Positions 45,917 to 54,332 of a stretch of DNA of 64,000 nt are shown piece after piece. The notes under the pieces were generated by a model, which searched no databases, was not told where the DNA came from, and worked only from the letters and a program-made list of their open reading frames with translations. The position numbers and the translations under genes were made by a program. Source of the DNA: Microbacterium sp. PM5 (GTDB lineage Bacteria; Actinomycetota; Actinomycetes; Actinomycetales; Microbacteriaceae); assembly GCF_003293595.1 (NCBI RefSeq), contig NZ_CP022162.1:30345-94344 (forward strand), written 5' to 3'. Each line of letters begins with the position of its first letter. Position 1 is the stretch's first letter.

Positions 45917-46300
45917 ATGGCGAAGCTCACCACTGAGGAGCTGCTCGAGCAGTTTGCCGGCCTGACCCTCGTCGAGCTCAGCGAGTTCGTGAAGGCGTTC
46001 GAGGAGAAGTTCGACGTCACCGCTGCTGCCCCCGTCGCCGTTGCCGGCGCTGCGGGTGGCGCGGGCGGCGCGGAAGAGGTCGAGGAGAAGGACTCCTTCG
46101 ACGTCATCCTCGAGGCTGCTGGCGACAAGAAGATCCAGGTCATCAAGACGGTCCGCGAGCTCACCTCGCTGGGCCTCGGCGAGGCCAAGGCCGTCGTCGA
46201 CGGTGCCCCCAAGGCCGTGCTCGAGGGCGCGAACAAGGAGACCGCCGAGAAGGCGAAGGCTGCCCTCGAGGAAGCCGGCGCGACGGTGACCCTGAAGTAA
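45917..46300 (+). CDS. rplL: 50S ribosomal protein L7/L12
   Basis: A 127-residue L7/L12. Helical N-terminus ([28 protein letters not shown]), alanine/glycine hinge, and the C-terminal [28 protein letters not shown] for factor binding. 49 bases after rplJ; AGGAG before ATG 45917. Not followed by rpoB in this window. Confidence 0.97.
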   Translation: MAKLTTEELLEQFAGLTLVELSEFVKAFEEKFDVTAAAPVAVAGAAGGAGGAEEVEEKDSFDVILEAAGDKKIQVIKTVRELTSLGLGEAKAVVDGAPKAVLEGANKETAEKAKAALEEAGATVTLK

Positions 46301-46325
46301 TCAGCTCTTCTCGAAGAACTGCAGT

Positions 46326-46355
46326 GAAGGCCCCCGGGTTCGCCCGGGGGCCTTC
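46326..46355 (+). terminator. Terminator of rplJL
   Basis: GAAGGCCCCCGGG and CCCGGGGGCCTTC form a perfect 13-bp stem with a TTCG tetraloop, 25 bases after the rplL stop. It also lies in front of the converging LacI gene. Confidence 0.85.
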
Positions 46356-46369
46356 CGCGTTCTCTGCGT

Positions 46370-47389
46370 TCAGACGCCGCTCTCGACCGGAGCGATGCCT
46401 GCGGTGGAGCTGCGGACGATCAGGCGCGCCGGAATGCGCAGCTCGGTGCGGGCGCGGCCGGGCTCCGCGATCTCGGCGAGCAAGACGCTCACCGCAGCCC
46501 GCCCCTGCTCCCGGGGGACCTGCTGCAGAGTGGTCAGGGAGAACATCTCGGCGAACTCGTGATCGTCGATGCCCGCGACGCTGAGCGCGGACGGCACCTG
46601 GATGCCGAGGCGGCGTGCGGCGATGATGGCGCCGATCGCCACTTCGTCGCACACCCCGACGATGGCGGTCGGACGTCTGCGCGTATCGCTCAGCAGATCC
46701 GCCGCGGCGGCGTAGCCGCCGGGCAGGGTCACTTCGGAGTGTGCGTGACGGATGAAGCTCGCCAGCCCGGCTTCGGTCATCGCGTGCTGGTAGCCCGACA
46801 GCCGCTCCTGGTCGACGTGGGCCCAGTGGCTCTGCGGTGCACCGCCGACGAACGCGATGTCGCGGTGGCCGAGGGCGATCAGGTGCTCGGTCGCCCGCCG
46901 CGCCGCGTAGTCGTCGTCGACCGCGACGACGCTCGTCAGCTCGCTGGAGCCGACGACGCTGACGATGGGGCGGTCGATGCGGGTCAGCCGCTCCAACTCG
47001 TGATCGACCGGTTCCAGACCGACGGCGATCAAGCCGTCGAATCTCTTGCGTGCGAGGAAATCGTCGAAGATGCGGGCACGGCCCTCGGTGCCCGGCTTTG
47101 CGTCGTAGAGCGTGAGATCGAGACCTCGTTCCAGCAGCGCCTGCTGGATGCCTTCGAGCACCTCCGCGAAGAACCACCGGTTGACGTACGGCATGACGAC
47201 ACCGATGTTCTGGGTGCGCCCGGTCGCAAGGCCCACCGCACCCGCCGACGGCACGTATCCCAGTTCTGCGGCGGCGGCCTGGACGCGCGACTTGGTCGCT
47301 TCCGACACGTACCCGGCGCCGCTGAGAGCGCGGCTGGCCGTCGCTTTCGATACGCCGGCGTGGGCGGCGACTTCGGCGATGCCGGCCAT
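46370..47389 (-). CDS. LacI-family regulator of sugar importer
   Basis: A 339-residue LacI regulator. HTH and hinge at residues 3-58 (GIAEVAAHAGVSKATASRALSGAGYVSEATKSRVQAAAAELGYVPSAGAVGLATGRT); the ligand domain follows (GVVMPYVNRWFFAEVLEGIQQALL, VAGIDDHEFAEMFSLTTL). ATG 47389 has GAGGAGG nine bases upstream; longer start is unlikely. Divergent from the AglEFG-like operon; two GGAAnCGGTTCC-like operators lie in between. Confidence 0.92.
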   Translation of the reverse strand: MAGIAEVAAHAGVSKATASRALSGAGYVSEATKSRVQAAAAELGYVPSAGAVGLATGRTQNIGVVMPYVNRWFFAEVLEGIQQALLERGLDLTLYDAKPGTEGRARIFDDFLARKRFDGLIAVGLEPVDHELERLTRIDRPIVSVVGSSELTSVVAVDDDYAARRATEHLIALGHRDIAFVGGAPQSHWAHVDQERLSGYQHAMTEAGLASFIRHAHSEVTLPGGYAAAADLLSDTRRRPTAIVGVCDEVAIGAIIAARRLGIQVPSALSVAGIDDHEFAEMFSLTTLQQVPREQGRAAVSVLLAEIAEPGRARTELRIPARLIVRSSTAGIAPVESGV

Positions 47390-47438
47390 CGGTGCTCCTC
47401 CTCGAGCGCTGTTCGCTGACTTTCTCACGGCTCAGTAT

Positions 47439-47450
47439 GGAACCGGTTGC
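47439..47450. promoter_or_regulatory. LacI-type operator 1
   Basis: GGAACCGGTTGC, one mismatch from a perfect palindrome GGAACCGGTTCC with central CG, 50 bases upstream of the LacI start. Confidence 0.6.
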
Positions 47451-47515
47451 TCTCATCTTCGTGTCGCGGGATGCCGCGTGGTAGTGGTTGTTATCGGGTT
47501 GTGACAATCGTCGGG

Positions 47516-47561
47516 TTGTGTCGTGGGAGCGGGTCCAATAGCTTGGCCTGGAATCGGTTCC
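47516..47561 (+). promoter_or_regulatory. Promoter and LacI-type operator 2 of sugar importer
   Basis: TTGTGT (47516-47521) and TAGCTT (47539-47544), 17 bases apart, form a moderate promoter. GGAATCGGTTCC (47550-47561), a near-perfect palindrome with central CG, covers the expected start point. Confidence 0.6.
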
Positions 47562-47616
47562 GGAACGGAGCCGTGTGCACCAGGAATCATCCGAGCACTC
47601 AATGAGGAGGAATCAC

Positions 47617-48951
47617 ATGGGGATGTCACGGCGGCGCTGGATTGCGCCTCTGGCTGTCATGGGCGTGGCGGCGTTCGCACTCGCGGGCTGCGCCGAGGGC
47701 GGCAGCAGCGGCGGCAGCGCCAGCGGGACGGGGGCGGCCGGGGGGACGGTTCGCATCTCCGGCGGTATCACCGGCTCCGAGGCCGACGCCCTCCAGAAGG
47801 TCTTCGACGACTGGAGCAAGACGAGCGGGATCACCGTGCAGTACACCGGTGACAAGAGCTTCGAGGCGAACATCGTCACCAAGGTCACCGGTGGCGACGC
47901 GCCCGACATCGCGATCGTGCCGCAGCCGGGTCTGCTGAAGACCCTGGTCGGCACGGGCGACGTCAAGAAGGCGACGCAGGCGGTGGAGGACAACGTCAAC
48001 GCCAACTGGTCGCCGGACTGGAAGAAGTACGGCACGATCGACGGCACGTTCTACTCCGCGCCGATGCTCGCCAACATCAAGGGCTACGTCTGGTACTCCC
48101 CGGCGAAGTTCAAGGAATGGGGCGTCGAGGTTCCGAAGACGTGGGACGAGCTGCTCACGCTGACCAAGACGATCCAGGAGAAGACGGGGGCCGCGCCCTG
48201 GTGCGCCGGCTTCGAGTCGGGCGGCGCCTCCGGCTGGCCGGGCACCGACTGGATCGAGGACCTCGTCCTGCGCCAGTCCGGCCCCGACGTCTACGACCAG
48301 TGGGTCGACGGCTCGGTGAAGTTCACCGACAAGCCGATCGCCGACGCCTTCACCGCGGTGGGCGACATCCTGCTGAACCCGTCGTACGTCAACGCCGGCT
48401 TCGGCGATGTCAAGAGCATCAACAGCACGGCATTCGGTGACGTCGCGGCGAAGGTCGCCGACGGTTCGTGCCCGATGACCCACCAGGCGTCGTTCCTGAC
48501 GGCCAACTTCCTCACGGTGAAGACGGCGTCGGGTCAGGCTCCCAAGGTCGCACCCGACGGCGATGTCTACGCCTTCGTGCTCCCGGGCTACAAGGAGGGC
48601 GCGGCCACGATCGAGGTCGGCGGCGAGTTCGTCGCGGGCTTCTCGGACAACGAGGCGACGCAGAAGGTGCTCGAGTTCATGTCGAGCGCCGACTTCGCCA
48701 ACGCGCGAGTCAGCGAGGGCGGCGCGATCTCGGCCAACCTCAAGGCGGACCCGAGCAAGGCCTCGAGCGAGTTCCTGACCGAGGCGATGAAGCTGCTGCA
48801 GGACCCGAACACCACGGTCCGCTTCGACGCCTCGGACCTCATGCCCGCCACGGTCGGCTCCGGCTCGTTCTGGAAGGGCATGGTCGACTGGATCGACGGC
48901 AAGGACCAGGCCACGGTCCTCAGCGACATCCAGGCCGGCTACAACAACTAG
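47617..48951 (+). CDS. Alpha-glucoside-type ABC substrate-binding lipoprotein
   Basis: A 444-residue lipoprotein, lipobox LAGC with Cys25, then a glycine/serine-rich linker. The mature part resembles AglE-type binding proteins: GGDAPDIAIVPQPGLLKTL near 105, FYSAPMLANIKGYVWYSP near 148, GWPGTDWIEDLVLRQSGPDVYDQWVDG near 205. GAGGAGG seven bases upstream fixes ATG 47617. Followed by two permeases. Ligand inferred as an alpha-glucoside or similar. Confidence 0.87.
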   Translation: MGMSRRRWIAPLAVMGVAAFALAGCAEGGSSGGSASGTGAAGGTVRISGGITGSEADALQKVFDDWSKTSGITVQYTGDKSFEANIVTKVTGGDAPDIAIVPQPGLLKTLVGTGDVKKATQAVEDNVNANWSPDWKKYGTIDGTFYSAPMLANIKGYVWYSPAKFKEWGVEVPKTWDELLTLTKTIQEKTGAAPWCAGFESGGASGWPGTDWIEDLVLRQSGPDVYDQWVDGSVKFTDKPIADAFTAVGDILLNPSYVNAGFGDVKSINSTAFGDVAAKVADGSCPMTHQASFLTANFLTVKTASGQAPKVAPDGDVYAFVLPGYKEGAATIEVGGEFVAGFSDNEATQKVLEFMSSADFANARVSEGGAISANLKADPSKASSEFLTEAMKLLQDPNTTVRFDASDLMPATVGSGSFWKGMVDWIDGKDQATVLSDIQAGYNN

Positions 48952-48973
48952 TCACACCAGCCGCGTGACACCG

Positions 48974-49007
48974 CGGGCGGGATGCCGTAGCCTCGGCATC
49001 CCGCCCG
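48974..49007 (+). other. Intercistronic hairpin after binding-protein gene
   Basis: A 14-bp perfect stem (arms CGGGCGGGATGCCG and CGGCATCCCGCCCG) with loop TAGCCT stands between binding-protein and permease genes. Such hairpins usually protect upstream mRNA or reduce read-through so that the binding protein is made in excess. Confidence 0.65.
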
Positions 49008-49068
49008 TGGCGCCCGCGCCCCGTCTCGCTCCCATTCCGCGTCCACCGAAGCACACGGAGGCTCATCG

Positions 49069-50415
49069 ATGTCCGCACCCACCACCGCGCCCGCGCGAGA
49101 CAAGACGGACAGGCTGGCGCCTGATCCCGGTCCGCGCCGCGCCTTCTCACCCCGCGTCACCGCCGGTATCGCCACCGGTGCGCTCGTCATCCTGCTGGCT
49201 CTGGTGGTGCTGCTCCTGCTGAGCACTCCCGTGGAGGACCCGGCGAAGATCGTCATCCCCGGAGTCTCGCTCACCGCGTTCTTCCAGTGGCTCGGCGTGA
49301 TGGGCCCGATCGTGCAGATCCCCATCATCCTCGTCGCCTTCGCCGCCGTGGTCGGTGTGCTGCTCCTGCTGATCGAGTACGCGCCCCGTCCCGGGCGGGT
49401 CTACTTCTGGATCCGCCTCGTCGCCTGCTTCGCGATCCCGGTCCTGGCCCTGCTGCTGCTGCGCCCGTACGCGAACGCCTTCATCTACGTGCTCGGCATC
49501 GCGCTCGTCTCCGGTGCCGCGCTGTTCGTACTCGACTACCGCGCACGCAAGGGCGCCGGCTATCTTTTCCAGCTCGTGCTCTTCGCCGCCCCGGCTGCGG
49601 TGCTGCTGCTGATCGGTCTCATCTACCCGTTCTTCGCGACGTTCGTGCAGTCGTTCTTCGACAAGACGGGTGCCGAGTTCGTGGGCTTCGACAACTACGT
49701 GTGGGTCTTCACGCAGCCCGAGGGCACCTGGTCGGTCATCAACACCGTCATCTGGGTGCTCATCTGCCCGACGATCGCCACCATCGTGGGTCTCGCCTAC
49801 GCCGTGTTCATCGATCGCGCCGCGGGCGAGCGGTTCTTGAAAGTGCTGATCTTCATGCCCTTCGCGATCTCGTTCGTCGGCGCGGGCATCATCTGGAAGT
49901 TCATGTACGACTACCGTCAGGGCGACCAGCTGGGTCTGCTCAACGCCATCATCACGGCGTTCGGGGGCGACCCCGTCGCCTGGCTCAGCGTCACGCCGCT
50001 CGTGAACAGCCTGCTGCTGATGGTCGTCTTCATCTGGAGCCAGACGGGACTTGCGATGGTCATCCTCTCCGCCGCGATCAAGGCGGTTCCGCCGGAGCAG
50101 GTCGAGGCCGCGGAGCTGGACGGCGCGAACGCGTGGGAGCGGTTCAGGAACGTGACCGTCCCCGGCATCCGCTCGTCGATCGTCGTCGTGGTGACCACCG
50201 TCGCCATCGCGTCGCTGAAGATCTACGACATCGTCGCCGTCATGACCGGCGGTCGCGCGAACACCTCCGTGCTCGCCTTCGAGATGGTCAACCAGCAGCA
50301 GCGCTTCCAGAGCTACGGGCACGCGGCGGCGCTGGCCGTCGTGCTGTTCATCTTCGTGACGCCGCTGATCGTGTTCAACATCATCCAGATCCGCAAGCAG
50401 AGGGAGATCCGATGA
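49069..50415 (+). CDS. Sugar ABC permease with extended N-terminal membrane region (AglF-like)
   Basis: A 448-residue permease. An additional N-terminal region with about four extra hydrophobic helices (residues 30-170) precedes the standard permease core of about 280 residues, whose EAA loop reads VEAAELDGANAWERFRNVTVPGI near 346. The extension is known for AglF-type permeases. The stop overlaps the next permease start (ATGA). Starts at ATG 49069 after GGAGGCTC. Confidence 0.88.
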   Translation: MSAPTTAPARDKTDRLAPDPGPRRAFSPRVTAGIATGALVILLALVVLLLLSTPVEDPAKIVIPGVSLTAFFQWLGVMGPIVQIPIILVAFAAVVGVLLLLIEYAPRPGRVYFWIRLVACFAIPVLALLLLRPYANAFIYVLGIALVSGAALFVLDYRARKGAGYLFQLVLFAAPAAVLLLIGLIYPFFATFVQSFFDKTGAEFVGFDNYVWVFTQPEGTWSVINTVIWVLICPTIATIVGLAYAVFIDRAAGERFLKVLIFMPFAISFVGAGIIWKFMYDYRQGDQLGLLNAIITAFGGDPVAWLSVTPLVNSLLLMVVFIWSQTGLAMVILSAAIKAVPPEQVEAAELDGANAWERFRNVTVPGIRSSIVVVVTTVAIASLKIYDIVAVMTGGRANTSVLAFEMVNQQQRFQSYGHAAALAVVLFIFVTPLIVFNIIQIRKQREIR

Positions 50416-51389
50416 GCACCGGAGTCGACATCATCGAGCCCGTCACCGACACCCGCTCGGCTCGACAGGTCTCCCGCGACACGCGCAAGCACGAGGCCAT
50501 GGCGCGTAAGCGCCTGACCTCCAAGGGGGCGACGATCGCGGCGCTGGTCATCGCGATCTTCTGGACCATCCCGACCTTCGGCCTGTTCGTCACCTCGCTG
50601 CGCCCCGGCTCGGACGTGCAGAGCACCGGTTGGTGGACGGTGTTCACCGACCCGTCGTTCACGCTGGAGAACTACCAGAAGGCGCTGACCTCGGGAGGCA
50701 CCGCGCTGACTCTGGGCCAGTCGTTCCTCAACTCGCTCGCGATCACGATCCCGGTCGTGTTCTTCGCGCTGGCGGTGGCCTCGCTGCTCGCCTACGCCTT
50801 CGCCTGGATCGACTTCAAGGGGCGCAACCTCGCGTTCATCGCGGTGTTCGCCCTGCAGATCGTGCCGCTGCAGATGGCGTTGGTGCCCCTGCTGAGCCTG
50901 TTCTCCCGAGGGATGACGATCGGCGACGTCACCGTCTTCCCGGCGCTGGATCTGCGCGGACTCGAGCACAGTTTCGCGACGGTGTGGATCGCGCACACGA
51001 TCTTCGCGCTGCCGCTGGCGGTGTTCCTGCTGCACAACTTCATCGCGGAGATCCCCAGCGAGGTGATCGAGGCGGCGCGGGTGGACGGCGCCGGCCACGG
51101 CCAGATCTTCTTCCGGATGATCCTGCCGTTGGCGGCGCCGGCGCTCGCGTCGTTCGCCGTCCTCGAATTCATCTGGGTGTGGAACGACCTGCTGGTGGCC
51201 ACGATCTTCGCTCCGTCGTCATCGCTTCCGATCACCCAGTCGCTCAACTCGCTGTCGGGGACGTGGGGTGATCAGTGGTTCCTGCAGGCCGCGGGCACGT
51301 TCATCTCGATCATCGTGCCGCTGGTCGTCTTCTTCGCCCTGCAGCGCTTCTTCGTGCGGGGACTTCTGGCGGGGGCGACGAAGGGCTGA
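50412..51389 (+). CDS. Sugar ABC permease (AglG/MalG-like)
   Basis: A 325-residue permease. A 40-residue charged N-terminus precedes six helices; EAA loop IEAARVDGAGHGQIFFRMILPLAAP near 219. The C-terminus FFALQRFFVRGLLAGATKG is the MalG-type tail. It forms the channel with the AglF-like partner. No ATPase gene follows. Confidence 0.9.
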   Translation: MSTGVDIIEPVTDTRSARQVSRDTRKHEAMARKRLTSKGATIAALVIAIFWTIPTFGLFVTSLRPGSDVQSTGWWTVFTDPSFTLENYQKALTSGGTALTLGQSFLNSLAITIPVVFFALAVASLLAYAFAWIDFKGRNLAFIAVFALQIVPLQMALVPLLSLFSRGMTIGDVTVFPALDLRGLEHSFATVWIAHTIFALPLAVFLLHNFIAEIPSEVIEAARVDGAGHGQIFFRMILPLAAPALASFAVLEFIWVWNDLLVATIFAPSSSLPITQSLNSLSGTWGDQWFLQAAGTFISIIVPLVVFFALQRFFVRGLLAGATKG

Positions 51390-51452
51390 TTTTCGGCGGG
51401 GCCCTTCGGGAGCGGCGCGGGATTCGCGAGCACGCGAGCCGCGCCGCTCCTT

Positions 51453-51458
51453 TAGTGT
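51453..51458 (+). promoter_or_regulatory. Leaderless -10 box of P-type ATPase
   Basis: TAGTGT ends six bases before ATG 51465. Confidence 0.5.
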
Positions 51459-51464
51459 GAAGCC

Positions 51465-54332
51465 ATGAGCAGCCCCGGCGCCACGGCGCCCGCACCGATC
51501 GAGGAGGTCGATCCCGCGGTCGGACTGCGCGCCGCGGAGGTCGATGTTCGGACGGCCGATGGTCGGTCCAACGCCTACCGCGCCGAGACCAGTCGCAGTG
51601 CGTTGAGCATCATCCGCGCCAACGTGTTCACGCTGTTCAACGGCATCGTCTTCGCGTGCTTCGGCATCCTCTTCGCGCTCGGACGCTGGCAGGACGCCCT
51701 CTTCGGCTTCGCCGCCGTCGCCAACGCGGTCATCGGTTCGGTGCAGGAGTTCCGGGCCAAAGCCGCCCTCGACAAGCTCGCGCTGCTGAACGCCGCGCAG
51801 GCGCGTGTGCGACGCGACGCCGTGGAGCAGGAGGTCGCGCAATCGGCCGTCGTGCTCGCCGACATCCTCGTGCTGCGCGCCGGTGACCAGGTGCCGGCCG
51901 ATGCGCGCATCGTGCGCTCGCGAGGTCTGCAGATCGACGAGTCGATGCTGACGGGCGAGTCGGACGCCGTCGACAAGCACCCTGGAGACGAGGCGCTGTC
52001 GGGGTCGATCGTGGTCGGGGGCGAGGGCGATGCGCAGGTCGTCCGTGTGGGCGCCGACGCCTACGCGAATGCGTTCGCCGATGAGGCGAAGCGGTTCTCC
52101 CTCGTGGGCTCCGAGCTGCGCGACTCGATCAACCGTGTGCTGAGCTGGGTCGGCTGGGCGATCGGCCCGATCGGTCTGCTGGTGCTGAACGCTCAGATGC
52201 AGGTCGCCGGCGGATGGCGCGCCGCGTGGGAGAGCGGCAGCTGGGTGCAGGCCGTCGTCAATACGATCGCATCGCTGACGGCGATGATCCCGCTCGGGCT
52301 GGTGCTGATGACCTCGATCACCTTCGCGGTGGGAGCCGCGCGCCTGGCGGCGCGTCAGGTGCTCGTCAACGAGCTGCCCGCCGTGGAGGGTCTCGCCCGG
52401 GTCGACGTGATCTGCCTCGACAAGACCGGCACGCTGACCGAGGGCGAGATCGCCTACGACGACGCCCACCTGCTCGACGAGGTCGCCGGCTGGCGGCGGA
52501 CGCTCGGTTGGTACGGCAGCGCTCCGGACGCGAACGCGACGGCGCGCACGCTCCGGGAGCCGTTCGCTTCCGAGGCGGAGGACCGGCCGCGCACCGCGCG
52601 GGCGAGCATCGCGTTCTCGTCGGCGCGGAAGTGGAGCGCGGTGGCGTTCGACGACGACGGCGATCCGGCGGGAACGTGGGTGCTCGGAGCGCCCGAGATG
52701 GTGTTCGGCGCCGCCGCGACCGACGTCGCCGACCCGCTCGGAGCGGCCGTGGTCGAGCGCGCCTCGACCGGCCGCCGCACCCTCGTGCTCGCCTTCTCGC
52801 CGCGACCGCTGACGACGGCCGATGTCGAGGCGGAGAGCCTGCCCGACGAGCTCGTGGCCGTCGCGGTGCTGACCTTCCGCGAGAAGGTGCGCACCGACGC
52901 CGCGCAGACGCTCGAGTACTTCCGCGCGCAGGGCGTCGGCATCCGCATCATCTCCGGCGACAACCCGCGCACCGTGGCCGCCATCGCGCGCGAGGTGGGC
53001 GTGGATGCCGAGGAGGGCTACGACGCCCGCGCGCTCCCGGACGACGATGCGGCGCTCGCTGCGGTGCTGGAGGAGCACACCGTCTTCGGTCGCGTCACGC
53101 CGGATCAGAAGAAGCGCATGGTGCTCGCTCTCCAGTCCCGCGGGCACACCGTCGCGATGACGGGCGACGGTGTCAACGATGCGCTCGCGATCAAGACCGC
53201 CGACATCGGCATCGCCATGAACTCGGGCGCGGCGGCGACGAAGGCGGTCGCGCGGCTCGTGCTGCTCGACGGGCGGTTCTCACACCTGCCCGACGTCGTC
53301 GCCGAGGGGCGGCAGGTCATCGCCAACATCGAGCGCGTCTCGATGCTGTTCCTCACCAAGACGACGTACGCGACGCTGCTGGCGCTCCTGTTCGGCGTGC
53401 TCGTGCTGGAGTTCCCCTTCCTGCCCCGCCAGCTCTCGATCACCGACGGGCTGACCATCGGCATCCCGGCGTTCTTCCTCGCGCTCATGCCCAACGCGCA
53501 GCGTTACATTCCGGGGTTCCTGCGACGTTCGCTGAGCTTCGCCGTTCCGGCGGGCGTGATCGTGGCGGTCACCCTCACCCTCTACACCCTCATCGTGCGG
53601 GGTGCCGAGACGCCGGTCGACGAGGTGCGGACGGGGGCGACGATTATCCTGGCCGTCGTGGGCATCTGGATCCTCGCGGTGCTGAGCCGGCCGCTCAACC
53701 GCTTCAAGGGCGCGGTCGTGGGAGGCATGTTCATCGCTCTGGTCGTGATCTTCTCGGTGGCCCTCTCGCGCCAGTTCTTCATGCTCGTCGACCCCGGCCA
53801 GACGACGGCACTAGTCGTGACGGCCGGCTGCATCGGCGCCATCGTGCTGATCGAGATCGTGCGGGCGGTGCAGCGCCGTTACGTCGCCCGAGCGCTGCAG
53901 GATGCCGCGCCGCACGCCATCTCGCACACCCGAGAGGTGTCGCGGCCGGTGCCGGTGACCATCGCCGTGGCGCTCGTCTACGTCGGCGGCCTGGCGAACG
54001 CCATGTTCGGGATCCTGTTCCTGCTCACCCGCTACGACGTCCCCGGCTCGCTGGTGATGAGCGTGTCGCTGATCGGCGCCGGCATCATCCTGTTCGGGCT
54101 GCTGTCGGTGGCCGCCGCCGCCGGGCTGGGCCGCGGCAGCGGACTGTCGCGCCTGTTCATCAGCGTGCTCGCGGTCGCCCTCGTCGGCCTGCAGCTGTGG
54201 AGCCTCGTCGTCGACCACGACTGGGACGGCTGGTCCGTCGCCCAGGTCGTCGTCTACGCCGCGGTGCTCGTGGCGGTGTGGGCACCGCCGGCGAACCGCT
54301 TCTTCCGTCCGGTCCTGCGAGCCGGGTCATGA
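51465..54332 (+). CDS. Cation-translocating P-type ATPase (CtpE-like)
   Basis: A 955-residue P-type ATPase. TGES at 163-166 in the actuator domain, phosphorylation site DKTGT with Asp319, then nucleotide-binding domain, GDGVND and further helices. The first helices read RANVFTLFNGIVFACFGILFALG, and AMIPLGLVLMTSITFAVG replaces the metal-binding CPC or PEGL of other groups, as in CtpE-like pumps reported to move calcium. About 155 residues longer than CtpE through extra C-terminal helices. The stop overlaps the amidohydrolase start. Confidence 0.88.
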   Translation: MSSPGATAPAPIEEVDPAVGLRAAEVDVRTADGRSNAYRAETSRSALSIIRANVFTLFNGIVFACFGILFALGRWQDALFGFAAVANAVIGSVQEFRAKAALDKLALLNAAQARVRRDAVEQEVAQSAVVLADILVLRAGDQVPADARIVRSRGLQIDESMLTGESDAVDKHPGDEALSGSIVVGGEGDAQVVRVGADAYANAFADEAKRFSLVGSELRDSINRVLSWVGWAIGPIGLLVLNAQMQVAGGWRAAWESGSWVQAVVNTIASLTAMIPLGLVLMTSITFAVGAARLAARQVLVNELPAVEGLARVDVICLDKTGTLTEGEIAYDDAHLLDEVAGWRRTLGWYGSAPDANATARTLREPFASEAEDRPRTARASIAFSSARKWSAVAFDDDGDPAGTWVLGAPEMVFGAAATDVADPLGAAVVERASTGRRTLVLAFSPRPLTTADVEAESLPDELVAVAVLTFREKVRTDAAQTLEYFRAQGVGIRIISGDNPRTVAAIAREVGVDAEEGYDARALPDDDAALAAVLEEHTVFGRVTPDQKKRMVLALQSRGHTVAMTGDGVNDALAIKTADIGIAMNSGAAATKAVARLVLLDGRFSHLPDVVAEGRQVIANIERVSMLFLTKTTYATLLALLFGVLVLEFPFLPRQLSITDGLTIGIPAFFLALMPNAQRYIPGFLRRSLSFAVPAGVIVAVTLTLYTLIVRGAETPVDEVRTGATIILAVVGIWILAVLSRPLNRFKGAVVGGMFIALVVIFSVALSRQFFMLVDPGQTTALVVTAGCIGAIVLIEIVRAVQRRYVARALQDAAPHAISHTREVSRPVPVTIAVALVYVGGLANAMFGILFLLTRYDVPGSLVMSVSLIGAGIILFGLLSVAAAAGLGRGSGLSRLFISVLAVALVGLQLWSLVVDHDWDGWSVAQVVVYAAVLVAVWAPPANRFFRPVLRAGS

